DNA from: Paragonimus westermani
Lineage: Eukaryota > Platyhelminthes > Trematoda > Plagiorchiida > Troglotrematidae
DNA: 64,000 nt
Reading direction: 5' to 3'
Assembly (NCBI GenBank): GCA_008508345.1
Contig: QNGE01000867.1
Span: 150,557-214,556, forward strand
The notes beneath the pieces are model-generated. The model was given only the letters and a program-made list of their open reading frames with translations, had not been told where the DNA came from and ran no database searches. The translations under genes and the position numbers were made by a program. Shown in pieces: positions 1 through 9,790 of the stretch (positions are counted from its first letter, which is position 1; each line of letters opens with the position of its first letter).

Positions 1-150
1 TATCCATCACTGCAATTGGCTTGCGCTGCACCAATTGCAGTTCCACCAACACACCACATATCCAGTGTAAACCCGAAGGAATAAGACCGGGAGGTGTGCC
101 AGTGGGGCCTTTCTGTCCAGCCGGCCAATGCTGGTTAGCCACTTGATTGG
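1..150 (+). repeat. dispersed repeat, copy 1 of 3
   Basis: This stretch resembles 30,270-30,445 and, over its second half, 57,990-58,140. Shared landmarks are a GGCTTGC.CTGCA block, a TATCCAG.GTAA block followed by CCCGAAG, and then a GGCCTTT..TGTCCA..C.GCCAA.GCTGG block, in the same order and orientation. The copies differ at many positions and by small gaps, so the family is old. I do not recognise it; it could be a SINE or the untranslated end of a LINE. Confidence 0.6.
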
Positions 151-513
151 CTAATAAGGAAAGGAAACTCTTATCTCTCGGAAACTAAACAGAGAGGCTG
201 CAATGACGAGATCTACACTGAGAAGAAAGATTTTTGAAGTGTAATACAAGAAGCGTTGCAGTATAGGGGTGCAGGTTAGTGCATCCCAGAGAAGAAAAAA
301 GGATGAAAAGCAAAGTTCTCATTGGACTATGAAAAGCCAGGCAGACAATCCATCATACAATGCACCAGCAAAGCCGGAGAAGAGAATGGGTAGAAGACCA
401 CAGACACTCAGGTTTCTGAAAAGAAGAGCGGATTAATTGTCAATGACCACGATGTTGGCCGATGCAGTCATTAACAGAAGTAGAATAGGTATACCGATTT
501 GACCTACCTGAGC
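151..513. other. no recognised feature
   Basis: Purine-rich, no convincing open frame or repeat. It directly follows the stop codon of the family A LINE on the minus strand, so part of it may be that element's 3' untranslated region. No poly(A) or simple-repeat tail was found to fix the end. Confidence 0.4.
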
Positions 514-1893
514 CTAGCGTACTCGCCGCCTCTTCGCCGACGGTGTACTATGAGTACGTTGGTGGCCTACTAACCCAAAACGGCCAGCGCATTCGCGGCC
601 GAACACATCGCAACGCCATATAGTCACGTCACCGCGACCTATGGCACCGATGATTCCTTTGCGTACCACACGCTTCCGCTCGCGACCACGCAATAGTTGC
701 TCGTTGAACTTTCGCACGCCCGCCCGAACCATATTCCTCCAGGCCGTCCAGTTCAACACTAATTCTTCCCAACATCTAAAATCAATGTTACAATGTGAAA
801 GACTTACCTGCACAACATCCTGGTACCCCCGCTTCTGACCACCGGGATTTCGCTTACCTGACTTCACTTGTTCGTACAGTAACTGCTTCGGGATACGGTC
901 ATCGCCTATCTGACGGACGTGACCGAACCAACGGAGCTGATTCAGCATCAACATGGCTTCCATCCCGTCCATGCCCGCTCGCCGCAGTACCTCAGTGTTC
1001 GGAATCATGTCTGACCACCGAATACCCAAGATGCGCATCGGACATTGAACATGGAAGCGACTCAAACAGCTCGCGTTCCGCTGATACAGGGTCCACGTCT
1101 CACTGCCGTACAGCAGGATAGACAGCACCATTGAGCGGTAGACACACAGCTTGGTGGCCATCTTCAGACTGCGATTCTTCCAGACACGCCTTTCAAGACG
1201 TCCAAAAGCAGCACTAGCCTTCGCCACACGCGCTTTCATCTCGCGGTCCACGGACAGATCTGTCGACAAGTTGCTACCCCGCAGCCATTCACAGAGTCTC
1301 CAAGCAGCACATCCACCAGGAGAAGTCTGAAAGAACGAAAACGTCTTACATGTGTTGATGTCCAATCCAAACTTCGATGCTGCCGAAGTGAACGCTGTAG
1401 CCAGTCGTTGCAGCCCCTCTTCGCTGTGTGCTAGCAATGCGCTGTCATCGGCAAACAGAAGCATGCGCACCGTTGACGTATGTAACCGGGTTGGGGCGCC
1501 GAAACGTCGAATGTTCAACAGACGCCCGTCCGTCCGGTAATCCACCTCAACACCATCCTCTTCAGAGTTCTGAAAAGCAACTGTTACCATCGCAGTCAAA
1601 TATAAGCTAAATAGGGCTGGGGCTAGAACACAACCCCGCTTCACGCCAGTGACGATGTCAAAATCATCAGAGGTCGATCCACACGATTGCACCTTCGCCT
1701 TCATGCCCACATGCAACAATCTAACTATATTAACGAACTTACCTGGACATCCAAACTTATCAAGCACCGTCCACAGCGCCTCGCGGCTCACGGAATCGAA
1801 CGCCTTGGTGAAGTCCACGAACAGGGCATACACGGGCTGGTTCCGTTCCCGGCACTTCTCCTGAAGCTGTCGAGCAGCAAACACCAGGTCCAT
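514..1893 (-). pseudogene. reverse transcriptase, fingers/palm to C-terminus, LINE family A
   Basis: A 459-codon open frame. Near its start it reads VDFTKAFDSVSRE (RT motif A with the first catalytic aspartate), then GVKRGCVLAPALFSLYL (motif B), then LLFADDSALLAHS (motif C, FADD, the two remaining catalytic aspartates). After the thumb comes the LRWFGHVRQI block common near the C-terminus of such LINE proteins, and a cysteine/histidine cluster (CDVFGREC..HQRTH) resembling a degenerate C2H2 finger close to the stop. All three catalytic aspartates are kept, but the frame upstream is broken: continuing past the ATG in frame gives the expected QCGF and SSRST residues around a stop at about 1,908. 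The ATG is therefore an internal methionine, not a true start. The enzyme would copy element RNA into DNA at a nicked target. Confidence 0.92.
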
Positions 1894-2990
1894 CGTACTC
1901 CGACTCGACTAGAATCCACACTGCTCCTCGGGAACATTCTCCTTTAAAACGGTCGCATTCAAGCGGTTCAGGAGGATTGTGGCAAGTATCTAGCCTGCAC
2001 AGCTCAAAAGGCTGATACCTCGGTAACTGTCGGTGCATTGCTTGCTACCCTTGCCTTTGAACAAGGGTACGATAAGGGCATCCTTGAAGTCTTGCGGAAT
2101 TGCCTCGTATTCTCAAATGGAATGAACCAGCTGGAGCAAAGCGCGTTCCAACGCCGGACCGCCATTCTTCAGGATCTCACCTGGCAGCCCATCCTCGCCT
2201 GCAGCCTTCCCGTTGCGCAGTTGGCTGATAGCCGACTGCAACTCCAGCAAATCTGGGGCGAGAGCAAGCGAAGACTTGATACCCTGTTGCGGCAGACTGT
2301 TCACAGCCACTCAATCAATTGTAGCAGGGCGGTTAAGAAGGCTGCCGAAGTGTTTGCGCCATATTCCCATGATGTCTTCCAGCTGGCTGCAAGAATAGCC
2401 GTTGTCCACGTCTACCAGTGCTTTAGTAGACTGGATAGACGGACCGAAGACCGCTTTAAGCGAATCGTAAAACTCCTTGTGTTGCTGACGATCTGCGAAA
2501 CCCTGCATGCGTTCGCCCTGTTTCCTCCACCAGTTGTCCTTAATTCCGCGAACACGCTCCATTGGCCGAGTCCAGTGTGGATGTTGCGAACGCGGAAGTC
2601 TTCTCTCGTATCAAGTTGGAGATAGCCACGTTGTTGTCACCGAACCAGTTCGGGCGTTTCTTGCGCTCCACACCTATCGTCCCGGTGGCTGCTGCCATAA
2701 TCTGTTCCTTCGGATGTTGCCACATACCCTCGGGGATAGTGAATACAGGAGCGTTTTGCAGACGGGCGAGGACTGCACGTTGAAAGGCAGTCTTCGTCCC
2801 ACAGTTCTCCAGCCGTCTGATATCCAACTTCTGTCGTTGTCCAAAAGATCGACATTAAACGGACTTACATACATGGATTAACAGTTTGGTCCTGACCAGC
2901 CTATGATCCGTACTACATTCAGCGCCACGCATCACTCGCGTGATGCGCACCTCACGAATGTTGCGCTGTCGCACAATCACGTAGTCAAAC
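514..2990 (-). mobile_element. 5'-truncated non-LTR retrotransposon (LINE family A)
   Basis: Minus strand, in order: the C-terminal part of an AP-type endonuclease (about 2,990-2,880, with a STDHRLVR block typical of the last catalytic motif), a linker (2,830-2,310), and reverse transcriptase (2,310-514). The endonuclease N-terminus is missing, which is the usual outcome of incomplete target-primed reverse transcription. The reading frame changes several times between 2,830 and 2,040, and two in-frame stops lie near 1,991 and 1,908, so this copy is dead. It abuts the 3' end of a different LINE (family B) on the same strand. I cannot decide its clade (RTE-like or similar) from reading alone. 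Confidence 0.9.
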
Positions 2991-3917
2991 GCATAACATC
3001 AAGGTGCCTACATCTTGAAAACAAACAACCGAGCTGTAAGTGGAAATAAAGCGTTATCAACAAGACAGTTTCCTTACGGCTTTCGCTGCCCCGCGATATT
3101 GAATGCACTCACTCCGCAGACAACTCGGCCAAACGACGACAACGTTCACGTCATTGAGCTCGGTTAACCACCATCTCTCCTATCACCTACAACCACCGAC
3201 TCTGGGAGTTGTGACGGCCCCAGCCAGGGGGGCAAACCCGACCTATAGTGGCTAATCTATTGATGAACAAGTTCATTTCTCTAGTCCAGGCCACCATCTG
3301 TCCACCTCGCACCTTACGCCAGCCGGTCACAGCATCAGCAGAGTGCTTGGTGTGGCAGGCGAATCGCCAGCAACCTTAATGCATGGTTTAACCATCCAAG
3401 TCTGTGCAAATGTAAGCAGTGAACAAGAGAACTCGTTCGGCAATCAGTGCCAAACACCCGGTTCCCAACCTCTTCAGTATATAGTCGCTTGTGCCACTTG
3501 AAACGAGCGGTTGAACGTAAATATCGGTGGTTAACTATCTGAAGACGCTTCACTTCTCCTACCTCTAGCAGCCAATTTTCGCTGTCGTAAAGTACTACAG
3601 CTTTTACTGCCGCCTTATATGCTCAACATTTGAGCAACGAAGAGACATCTCTGTCTTAATAGGTGCCGAAGATTAGGGAGTACCGCCTTAATCTTGAAGA
3701 TAAACGATTATGTTTCGTTCCGTACACCTCCACCAACGTCGACGTGGCTTCCAAAGTGTGCAAATCATTCAAAAACCTCCATAGCTTCATTACACAACAA
3801 CATCAAATCCACGTTATCACAGCAGGCTTGCAGAAGCTGTTTGCATTTTGAGGCTGCAAAGAGCATTCCAAAATATTTAGCAGAACGCGAAATGGCCTCT
3901 AACATTGTTTGTGCTGC

Positions 3918-4203
3918 TTAGAAAGTGTCAGACATCTTGTCGTCAGCGTAATCAAGATCAGCCAGTCTTCCACCAACTACGAGGTCCACACCTGTATCTC
4001 GTGAGTGCCGGAGACAGCAATCCATTATTGCGCCTATGACAAAATTAATCAAAAAAGGCAAGAATGGACAGCCTTGACGTACGACGCTGGTGGTAATGAA
4101 ATGGTCAGACAGTTCAGCGTAAACACTGATCTGAGCTGAAGTGTGAGAGTACAGCACCGATAGTATGTTCACATAATTGGACAGTACATCTGTACGCTTA
4201 AAC
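3918..4203 (-). pseudogene. RT palm fragment of LINE B1
   Basis: Reads VVRQGCPFLPFLINFVI (motif B) and LADLDYADDK (motif C, YADD) on the minus strand, nearly identical to the corresponding part of copy B2 at 19,390-19,548. Upstream codons of the open frame belong to the inserted LTR and are not RT. The frame ends right after the active site because a few bases are missing relative to B2 (which keeps KVLPSDTF across its own insertion). Confidence 0.88.
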
Positions 4204-4208
4204 GATTT
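4204..4208. repeat. target-site duplication GATTT (left)
   Basis: Five bases identical to 4,610-4,614, flanking the solo LTR exactly. Five-base duplications are usual for LTR retrotransposon integrases of the Ty3/gypsy and related groups. Confidence 0.85.
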
Positions 4209-4609
4209 TGTTACGACCTGCTGAGAGAGGAAGGCGAGAAAAAAACAAAGACCACGAGCAGTCCCTCGATCACGAACGAGACGCAACGATAGCGTAAACG
4301 ACACGAATAATCAGAACGCAAGTACCCGGACCCAATTCTCGTAACTTAGACCCCCAACATAAAAGGAAAAAGACGGCCTTCAAACGAGCTTTATTTGCTG
4401 CGCAGCCCGAAGGCAAAACAGTGGTTCATTGCGGCCGTATTCATAGGTTTTCGGCGGCCTTAACCCTAGGACACTCAAGGAACCAATCAGAAGCGAGCGC
4501 GAAACTCGAATTTTCGAGAATACTGGCGGGCATTCGAATTCTCAAAATGGAAACATCAATTTTCTTCAGGAACTATTGAGAATTCTTGAGAAAAGTGCTT
4601 TTTCCAACA
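4209..4609 (-). mobile_element. solo LTR (401 bp), family 1
   Basis: On the minus strand it starts TGTTGGAAAAAG and ends GGTCGTAACA, i.e. perfect TGTT...AACA termini, and is bounded by the duplication GATTT on both sides. It contains AATAAA about two-thirds along the minus strand (inside GCAAATAAAGCTCG), as expected for the R region. It has no coding capacity. It interrupts LINE B1 exactly where B2 and B3 are continuous, so it arrived after B1. A full element that lost its interior by LTR-LTR recombination is the standard explanation for such a structure. Confidence 0.9.
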
Positions 4610-4614
4610 GATTT
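4610..4614. repeat. target-site duplication GATTT (right)
   Basis: Matches 4,204-4,208. Confidence 0.85.
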
Positions 4615-5080
4615 TAATGGTGCAGAGCGCTCCACCGAATGGAACGCGTCCTCTATGATCAAGGAATATGGCCATTGTTGGCCGGCGATATGCACGATGC
4701 TGTTCCAGAACTGGGCAAAGAATGAAAGTTTGATCAGTACATCTTCATCTAGAATGAAACCCTGCCTGTTCTTCCCTAATGTCTGTCTCTCGAGCTACAA
4801 TGAGTTGGTGAAGTATAACGGATACCAGAACCTTAGTAATGACTGTGATCAAACTAATTCTTCTGTGGTTTTCACAATAGCCCGTGATATCCTTCTTGAA
4901 TGTAGAAACTATTACCAAGTGACCTTAGCACAGTGGGATGGTGTCCCTCGTCCACACAAGTTGGAATAACCGAGTCAAGGCCTATGCTAAAATCTCCTCA
5001 CCTTCTTTGGAAAGTGTCAGCACGCGGTCATCTGGATCAGCTGGCCTGTTACATGAGAAGGTTACCGACTATCTGACCAT

Positions 5081-5355
5081 CCTACTGTTAGTAGTTAGGG
5101 GTAAATTCATTTGAGCAGGATATCACACGCTGGATATCTGTCAGCTAAGTTCGGTTGTTATGGCTAAGGTGCGGTCAAGCTTCAGTGTGGACATCTGATG
5201 TCACTGATGCCAATGAAGTATAGCCGCATCTTAAGTTGTTTCAACCGAGGTATTTGTCTTCTTCTGAACATATGAACAGCGCAGAAAAACATTCGACAAG
5301 ATAGAACCGATTGCTTGGAAAACTGGTTACATCCCTCTCAAATATATTTTTTTAG
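5081..5355. other. intron or intergenic, ends in splice acceptor
   Basis: No recognisable repeat. The last bases form a T-rich tract ending TTTTTTTAG at 5,355, taken as the acceptor of the following plus-strand exon. Confidence 0.5.
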
Positions 5356-5772
5356 TATGGCTCAAAACTATGGAATCGAGAGGAACCTACCCATTCGCTG
5401 ACACCTGGGATTAACACATCCATGACCAGGACGCTCTACAGCCCAAGCGTGGAGCCAACACCCATTGGATGGACGATGAATGGTAATCTGGCGGCTCAGT
5501 CGCGATTCCAGATCGCCAGGCCATTTGGCCCGCCCGGTCAGACATGGCCAACCACCACCAACATGGACAGCGAGATCTTTCCACCTTATTTCTACGACCC
5601 ACCTCCACCTCCGTTGGTTAGACGACCGGTTAGTGGACCAGGAAGTCAGCAGATATATGCACCCGAAGAAAGCAACCTATTTCTCCACCCATTGGTCGAC
5701 CAAGAGTTGGTCTCCGGCTATCTGCGTGAAAGGTATGATAAAAATGATCAACGTGTCACTAGGGAAGGCTGA
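5356..5772 (+). CDS. terminal exon of an unidentified plus-strand gene
   Basis: Open from the acceptor (phase 0, first codons TAT GGC TCA) to a TGA at 5,770-5,772, 138 codons plus stop. The peptide begins YGSKLWNREEPTHSLTPG, is rich in proline, asparagine, glutamine and serine, contains FYDPPPPPLVRRP (a possible SH3- or EVH1-binding proline stretch) and ends RYDKNDQRVTREG. No membrane segment or known catalytic motif is visible. A polyadenylation signal lies 119 bases after the stop. Upstream exons must lie left of the LINE cluster, mostly outside the window. It may be the cytoplasmic or disordered tail of a signalling protein, but I do not recognise the family. Confidence 0.65.
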   Translation, partial: YGSKLWNREEPTHSLTPGINTSMTRTLYSPSVEPTPIGWTMNGNLAAQSRFQIARPFGPPGQTWPTTTNMDSEIFPPYFYDPPPPPLVRRPVSGPGSQQIYAPEESNLFLHPLVDQELVSGYLRERYDKNDQRVTREG

Positions 5773-5890
5773 CTGAATCTGATGTTGATTCATACAATGA
5801 ATTCACAATGAAGAAGAGAAGGTGCCCGTGAAACAAGCGAAATAATAAGAGAAAGAGCAAGTGTAAAAACAGGTAATTCTTGAAAGCTAT

Positions 5891-5896
5891 AATAAA
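5891..5896 (+). terminator. polyadenylation signal AATAAA
   Basis: Canonical hexamer 119 bases downstream of the stop codon at 5,772, the right spacing for a short 3' untranslated region of that gene. Confidence 0.6.
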
Positions 5897-5984
5897 ATAC
5901 TTTAGCAACAAACATATACCTTATCTTGTTCGCCGGCTTACGGTTTCATGTGGTATCAGTTTGGGTTTTTAAATCTCGGTCACG

Positions 5985-6125
5985 TACAGGTATTTTTATC
6001 AGCTTGTAAACAAACAACCGAACTATAAGTGAAGAGAATGCGTCATCAGCAAAACAGCTTTCATTGTCACGCGTCACTGATTGCACAGATAGGTCAGTCA
6101 AACTATAATAAGGGTCCAGCCACCA
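5985..6125 (-). mobile_element. LINE family B 3'-end fragment (B5)
   Basis: Reads like the 3' part of B1 and B3: GTAAACAAACAACCGA..TATAAGTG, then GCGTCATCAGC, a variant of the C-rich block and GTCACTGATT, in the same order. Clearly more decayed than the other copies. Only the last coding bases and 3' untranslated part are present. Confidence 0.7.
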
Positions 6126-6634
6126 GTTAGTTTGGGAGCAATGTTTGTGAATGCGGAAAAGGTAGATAAGAACCCATTTCAAGTGAGATAAACACGACCA
6201 GAACGAGATCAATGGCGATCCTCACAACACAGTGTGAGCAAGTCTCATTTTGACTTCAACCTGGTTAACCAATTCGTCTAACCTCAGTGTTTAATTTTAA
6301 TTTGACATCTTATCTCCCAGACCACCGTGGCACGTCAGATCAGTCTATGCCGTTCACAATCCAGTTCAACTGAGAATGTCAATGAGCCATTTACTAAAAT
6401 TTTACGGCTTCGGCTGTCGAGTAGAAAACGCGAGCGAGTTGCAGAAGCAAGTATGAAAATCAGTACCTATGATGATAGTTGATTGAAAGTCAACTTATTT
6501 TACAAGATTATCCACCATAGATAAACACTTCTTGTTCAAGTAAATAAGGAGGATTTTTGTGTCACATCTCGTGTCAATAAATATTTTCTAATGTTGACAA
6601 GTAGTAGGGGATTCTGGTTTCCTATGGATCGGAG

Positions 6635-7147
6635 ATCACCCACAATTGATCGCAGCTGTCGCATTTCCATAGACTTTCCAATCGACCCCTTTCGAAAAGA
6701 AGCATTAGACTGGAGTTTCAATTGTGAGTGGTGTTCAATTTATAAGAAAACCAAAGACCCCTACTACTCACCAGTTATGTTAAATATTTCTGTGGCTTCA
6801 ACTTAGAGGGAAGTCTTAATCGAGGGGTCATTGAATGGAGCTAACGGGACAGTTACAGTGTTTCTCTTGTCGAGACGATCGGGTAATGAGAGCATTGCTC
6901 ACAAGCGAATGCGGTTGAGCGCTCACGTACAATCACTCAGTCGTGTCTAATGTGGGGTCAGTGCCGCAATGGTCAACACGGTTGCTTCATGAAAGCGTGG
7001 CCGGAGTTCACTCCCCGGGCCTGGCTAGGATGTGCACTGCTGACATGCTGTAATGAGAGCGAAGCTCCAGACTAGTGCTCCTTTTCGAAAGGGGCCAACT
7101 GGAAAGTCTACGGAAATGCGACAGCCGCGATCAGTTGTGGGTGATGC
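6635..7147. repeat. inverted repeat, ~85-90 bp arms, ~340 bp loop
   Basis: The left arm (6,635-6,718) and the reverse complement of the right arm (7,061-7,147) share ATCACCCACAA.TGATCGC, GCTGTCGCATTTCC.TAGAC, TTTCCA and CCCCTTTCGAAAAG, with scattered differences. The arms would pair into a long imperfect hairpin. Between them is a tRNA-like stretch (6,958-7,026). It could be two opposed copies of a SINE-like unit or a foldback element; neither end shows a clean target duplication that I could find. Confidence 0.85.
6958..7026 (+). repeat. tRNA-like sequence (SINE head candidate)
   Basis: Contains a box A-like stretch (GTGCCGCAATGGTCAACACG) and, about 40 bases on, a box B-like GGAGTTCACTCCCCGG, spaced as in tRNA-derived RNA polymerase III promoters. 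The cloverleaf is imperfect and I do not call a functional tRNA. Confidence 0.45.
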
Positions 7148-8788
7148 TCAATTTGCGTGAAATATTTTTAAGTTAGAGCAAAACATTAGTGATGAATAAC
7201 GCCAGAAGTGCGCGCAGAATACACACACAGCGGCATAATTACGCGATTTTGTCAACAAGTGCACAAAATGACTATTGTAACTGTTGTATACACACCTTAA
7301 ATATTCCGTGCCAACGAACTAGTTAGCGTCAATGAAGTATTGACAAAACTAGTGTACGTTTTCTCCGCTTAGGACTGCGATGTTTTTTGGTGAACAGTCG
7401 TTGATGTTTTTAAGAAGTGAACATTTTACTCAATTAATCTTCGTTTATAAAATTTAGAGGCAAAAGCTCATCAGTCAAATTCTGCATATCAGAATTGGTT
7501 TAGATGTAGCTGCTGTCTGAGATTTAAACTAAAAGCCACATTTATGCTTAATGAGGAAGACGACTCAAGTTTGTGCAATAATCACGTGCTGTGGTTAGTG
7601 TTATAACAGCATGTTTAAGCCAGGTGATCAACAGTTGCATAGGTCATCGCGCGAAAGCGACTTCAGTGTGAACACAGCTGCTGCCCATATGCTTCTCTGA
7701 CTGGTTGAGGGCGCATGGCACAGTGGACAACTGCAAGTGAATTCAAATTACGTTTATCGCACTTTCTTCGGTACTGTGATGTGACGTACCACAAGGCCTA
7801 AAGTGAAACTGACTTTACTCTTGCCGGTTATCTTGGTGATAATACGTCACCCACGACTAAGGGTGTCCTCCAACGTAACACCCGCAACAAGAATTTGGTC
7901 GCCGAAAAAAAACTGTTTGCGACAGCACCCGTAAGTTGAAGAGCACAACCGGGAAATACAAAAGCGAAAGTAATCATTAACCCGCGAACGCTATGGCCGA
8001 GAGAAAGGGTAATTACGTCATGATTTAACCGCGGCATCTTTAGCACCAGATACGCCTTCATGGAAGCTTTAAAGTGCGATGGTACGAGGTGTACTCTCAG
8101 AATACGACGCGCTCCAAAGAAGCCCCAACGAATCGAGTTTACATAAGAAATATTTTTATCCTTTACTAAGGAACAATACAGCACATTCGGGAAACTATCG
8201 GTGGAAAACTGCACACTGTCGGAACAATCCGGGATCTTTGCAGTAGTCATTGATTCCTTTTCCTGCAGATTTCGTGACCGCGTTATCCTTGATTTAATCA
8301 ACCCGGCCACCATCTAATTCACAAACAATGCCTTCGCGTTGACGTGTTCACTTCCTGTGTATCATGACCGCCTTTGTTTTCTCACTGTCACGTGTGGCTC
8401 CTTATACCACCAAAACGTGAACTGTTCTGAATGTACCTTATCCCAAAACTGGTCATCTGATTTGTCTGTACAACTCGTCCGCCATACTGAACAGCTTGTC
8501 TGTTCTTCGTAATCTGAAACCAATAATTTAACTGTCAGTGTGTAACAACCTTTTGATCAGTCTGACGTATTTTTCCCGGCTTAACCTCTCTCGAAAGATC
8601 GTCATCACCTTCAGGTGTAACCTGCCAGTGTGCAGAGAATCAAGCCGCAGACTCTTATCGGAAGCACTGTGAAATACTGAAGGTTCTTCTTGCAAGCGAC
8701 GTATTGACGATCCCCTTGATGGGGGTTGTTTTGCAAGGACCTAGAGTTTCAGCCAACTTGACCTGTATATATTTCAAGAAACAGGTGG
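7148..8788. other. no recognised gene; one unassigned minus-strand open frame
   Basis: A 161-codon frame runs on the minus strand at 8,313-7,828. It is long for chance but has no motif I recognise, no clear splice sites and uneven composition. Nothing else stands out. Confidence 0.3.
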
Positions 8789-8798
8789 ACGTCATTGT

Positions 8799-8998
8799 AC
8801 AGTTGGACAACACAAGGACTTCAACTAATTCAAACTGCCGATACTACCGTTGTCTTCAGATATTCTGGGAAATTTGGTGGCTTCGTAACAGCCTCAGCCT
8901 CAGAAAAGATGAACGGCGTCCAATTCAGGAACCGAGTGGTCATGACTCCAACCGGGGAATTCATTCGAGTAGCCCCGCAGCAATTTACAGGTCCCTAA
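8799..8998 (+). CDS. possible exon, unidentified
   Basis: Follows a CATTGTACAG acceptor-like site and reads WTTQGLQLIQTADTTVVF, GKFGGFVTASASEK and MTPTGEFIRVAPQQFTG before a stop at 8,996-8,998. The even residue use looks coding. No poly(A) signal is close by and no good donor precedes the stop, so it may be a decayed or partial exon. Not recognised. Confidence 0.3.
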
Positions 8999-9309
8999 AG
9001 CTATGCTCTTAATAGGCATGCTAGTGTTAGGTATTCACTCACTTAATTAGAATATTTCTCCAGATCATACAACACTCAAAGCAAGATACGGTTTTACTCA
9101 GGGAAACTGAGATAGTACCAGATGTTTTGACCTAGCGAACATACCAGCTGGAGAAAGAGGCGAATTCTCTGTCCCACTTAAACTACTCAGGCAATCTCGC
9201 GCGGTGAGGTTCAACGTTAACGTCTTAATAGAGCCAGTGACACACCCCAGTGGTCAGAGACATCCAACAGGATCCAAAAGTGCTGCAACACACCGTTCTG
9301 ATAACACCT

Positions 9310-9470
9310 GATTTACTGATAAGTAGGTCGGCAGATTTGACAATTTCAAGGAGACCCAGTTGCGACAAATTTCTGCACTTCAGCTGGATTCGAACCAGCA
9401 ACAGAAACAATACGCCCAAACGTGGCAAATGCTCTACCACCTGAGCTACGAAGCCACTAAATTATCAAAT
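9310..9470 (-). mobile_element. tRNA-derived SINE, partial, minus
   Basis: On the minus strand: GGCTTCGTAGCTCAGGTGG (box A region, from 9,455), then TGCTGGTTCGAATCCAGC (box B), then the family tail with AACTGGGTCTC. The sequence on either side (9,310-9,345 and 9,450-9,495) is itself an inverted match, because a second copy follows in the opposite direction. Confidence 0.8.
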
Positions 9471-9479
9471 CTGCCGAAC

Positions 9480-9790
9480 TACTCACCAGTAATTCAATGC
9501 TGATCGGTAGCGTTAGTAGATTCCAGTGTAAACTGATCGAGAAATCCTGCTCGGGCAGTCAGCAGGTTGGATCATTTGGTGGATTCCATATGACAGTTGA
9601 TTTGGTGGGTAACTAGGTACAAATGTGAAATTTCTGAGCTTCCGGCGTGGTTTCGTAGTTCACCTAGTAGAGCATTTGCCGCGTTTGGGCACGCTTTTTC
9701 TGCCGCTGGTTCGAATCCAGCCGAAGTGCAGATTTTTCGCAATTGGGTCTCTTCTAAACACTTGATTTGACCAATATCAATTCACTTGTC
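9480..9790 (+). mobile_element. tRNA-derived SINE, plus
   Basis: Has the family's leader (TTCAATGCTGATCGGTAGCG.. GATTCCAGTG, GAGAAATCCTGCTCGGGCAG, TTTGGTGGATTCCATATGA), then AAATGTGAAATTTCTGAGCT, then the tRNA-like part (9,648-9,730: GTTTCGTAGTTCACC... CTGGTTCGAATCCAGCCG) and the tail AATTGGGTCTCTTCTAAAC. The tRNA-like part lies inside the unit, after about 160 bases of leader, rather than at its very start. Confidence 0.82.

Larger units (their letters stand above)
2992..5080 (-). mobile_element. non-LTR retrotransposon LINE family B, copy B1
   Basis: Minus strand. RT N-terminal part at 5,060-4,615 (PADPDD and SKEGEE blocks, and a run parallel to copy B2), RT palm at 4,203-3,918, then C-terminal region and 3' untranslated region to about 2,992. 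The same sequence recurs in B2 (18,860-20,816), B3 (41,340-44,520), B4 (21,556-22,280) and a small piece at 5,985-6,125. The endonuclease half is absent. A 401-base solo LTR (4,209-4,609) splits the RT between motif A and the following helix. The 3' end is cut by the family A LINE at about 2,992-2,998, where the two share the short word AACATCAAGG, so the exact joint is ambiguous by a few bases. Confidence 0.9.

Noticed and set aside
1760..2038. 92-codon minus-strand frame
   Set aside because: Shifted frame over the family A RT; the correct frame gives ILATILLNRLNATVLKENVP with a stop.
7828..8313. 161-codon minus-strand frame as a gene
   Set aside because: No motif, no splice sites and no start context; length alone is not enough in this much sequence.
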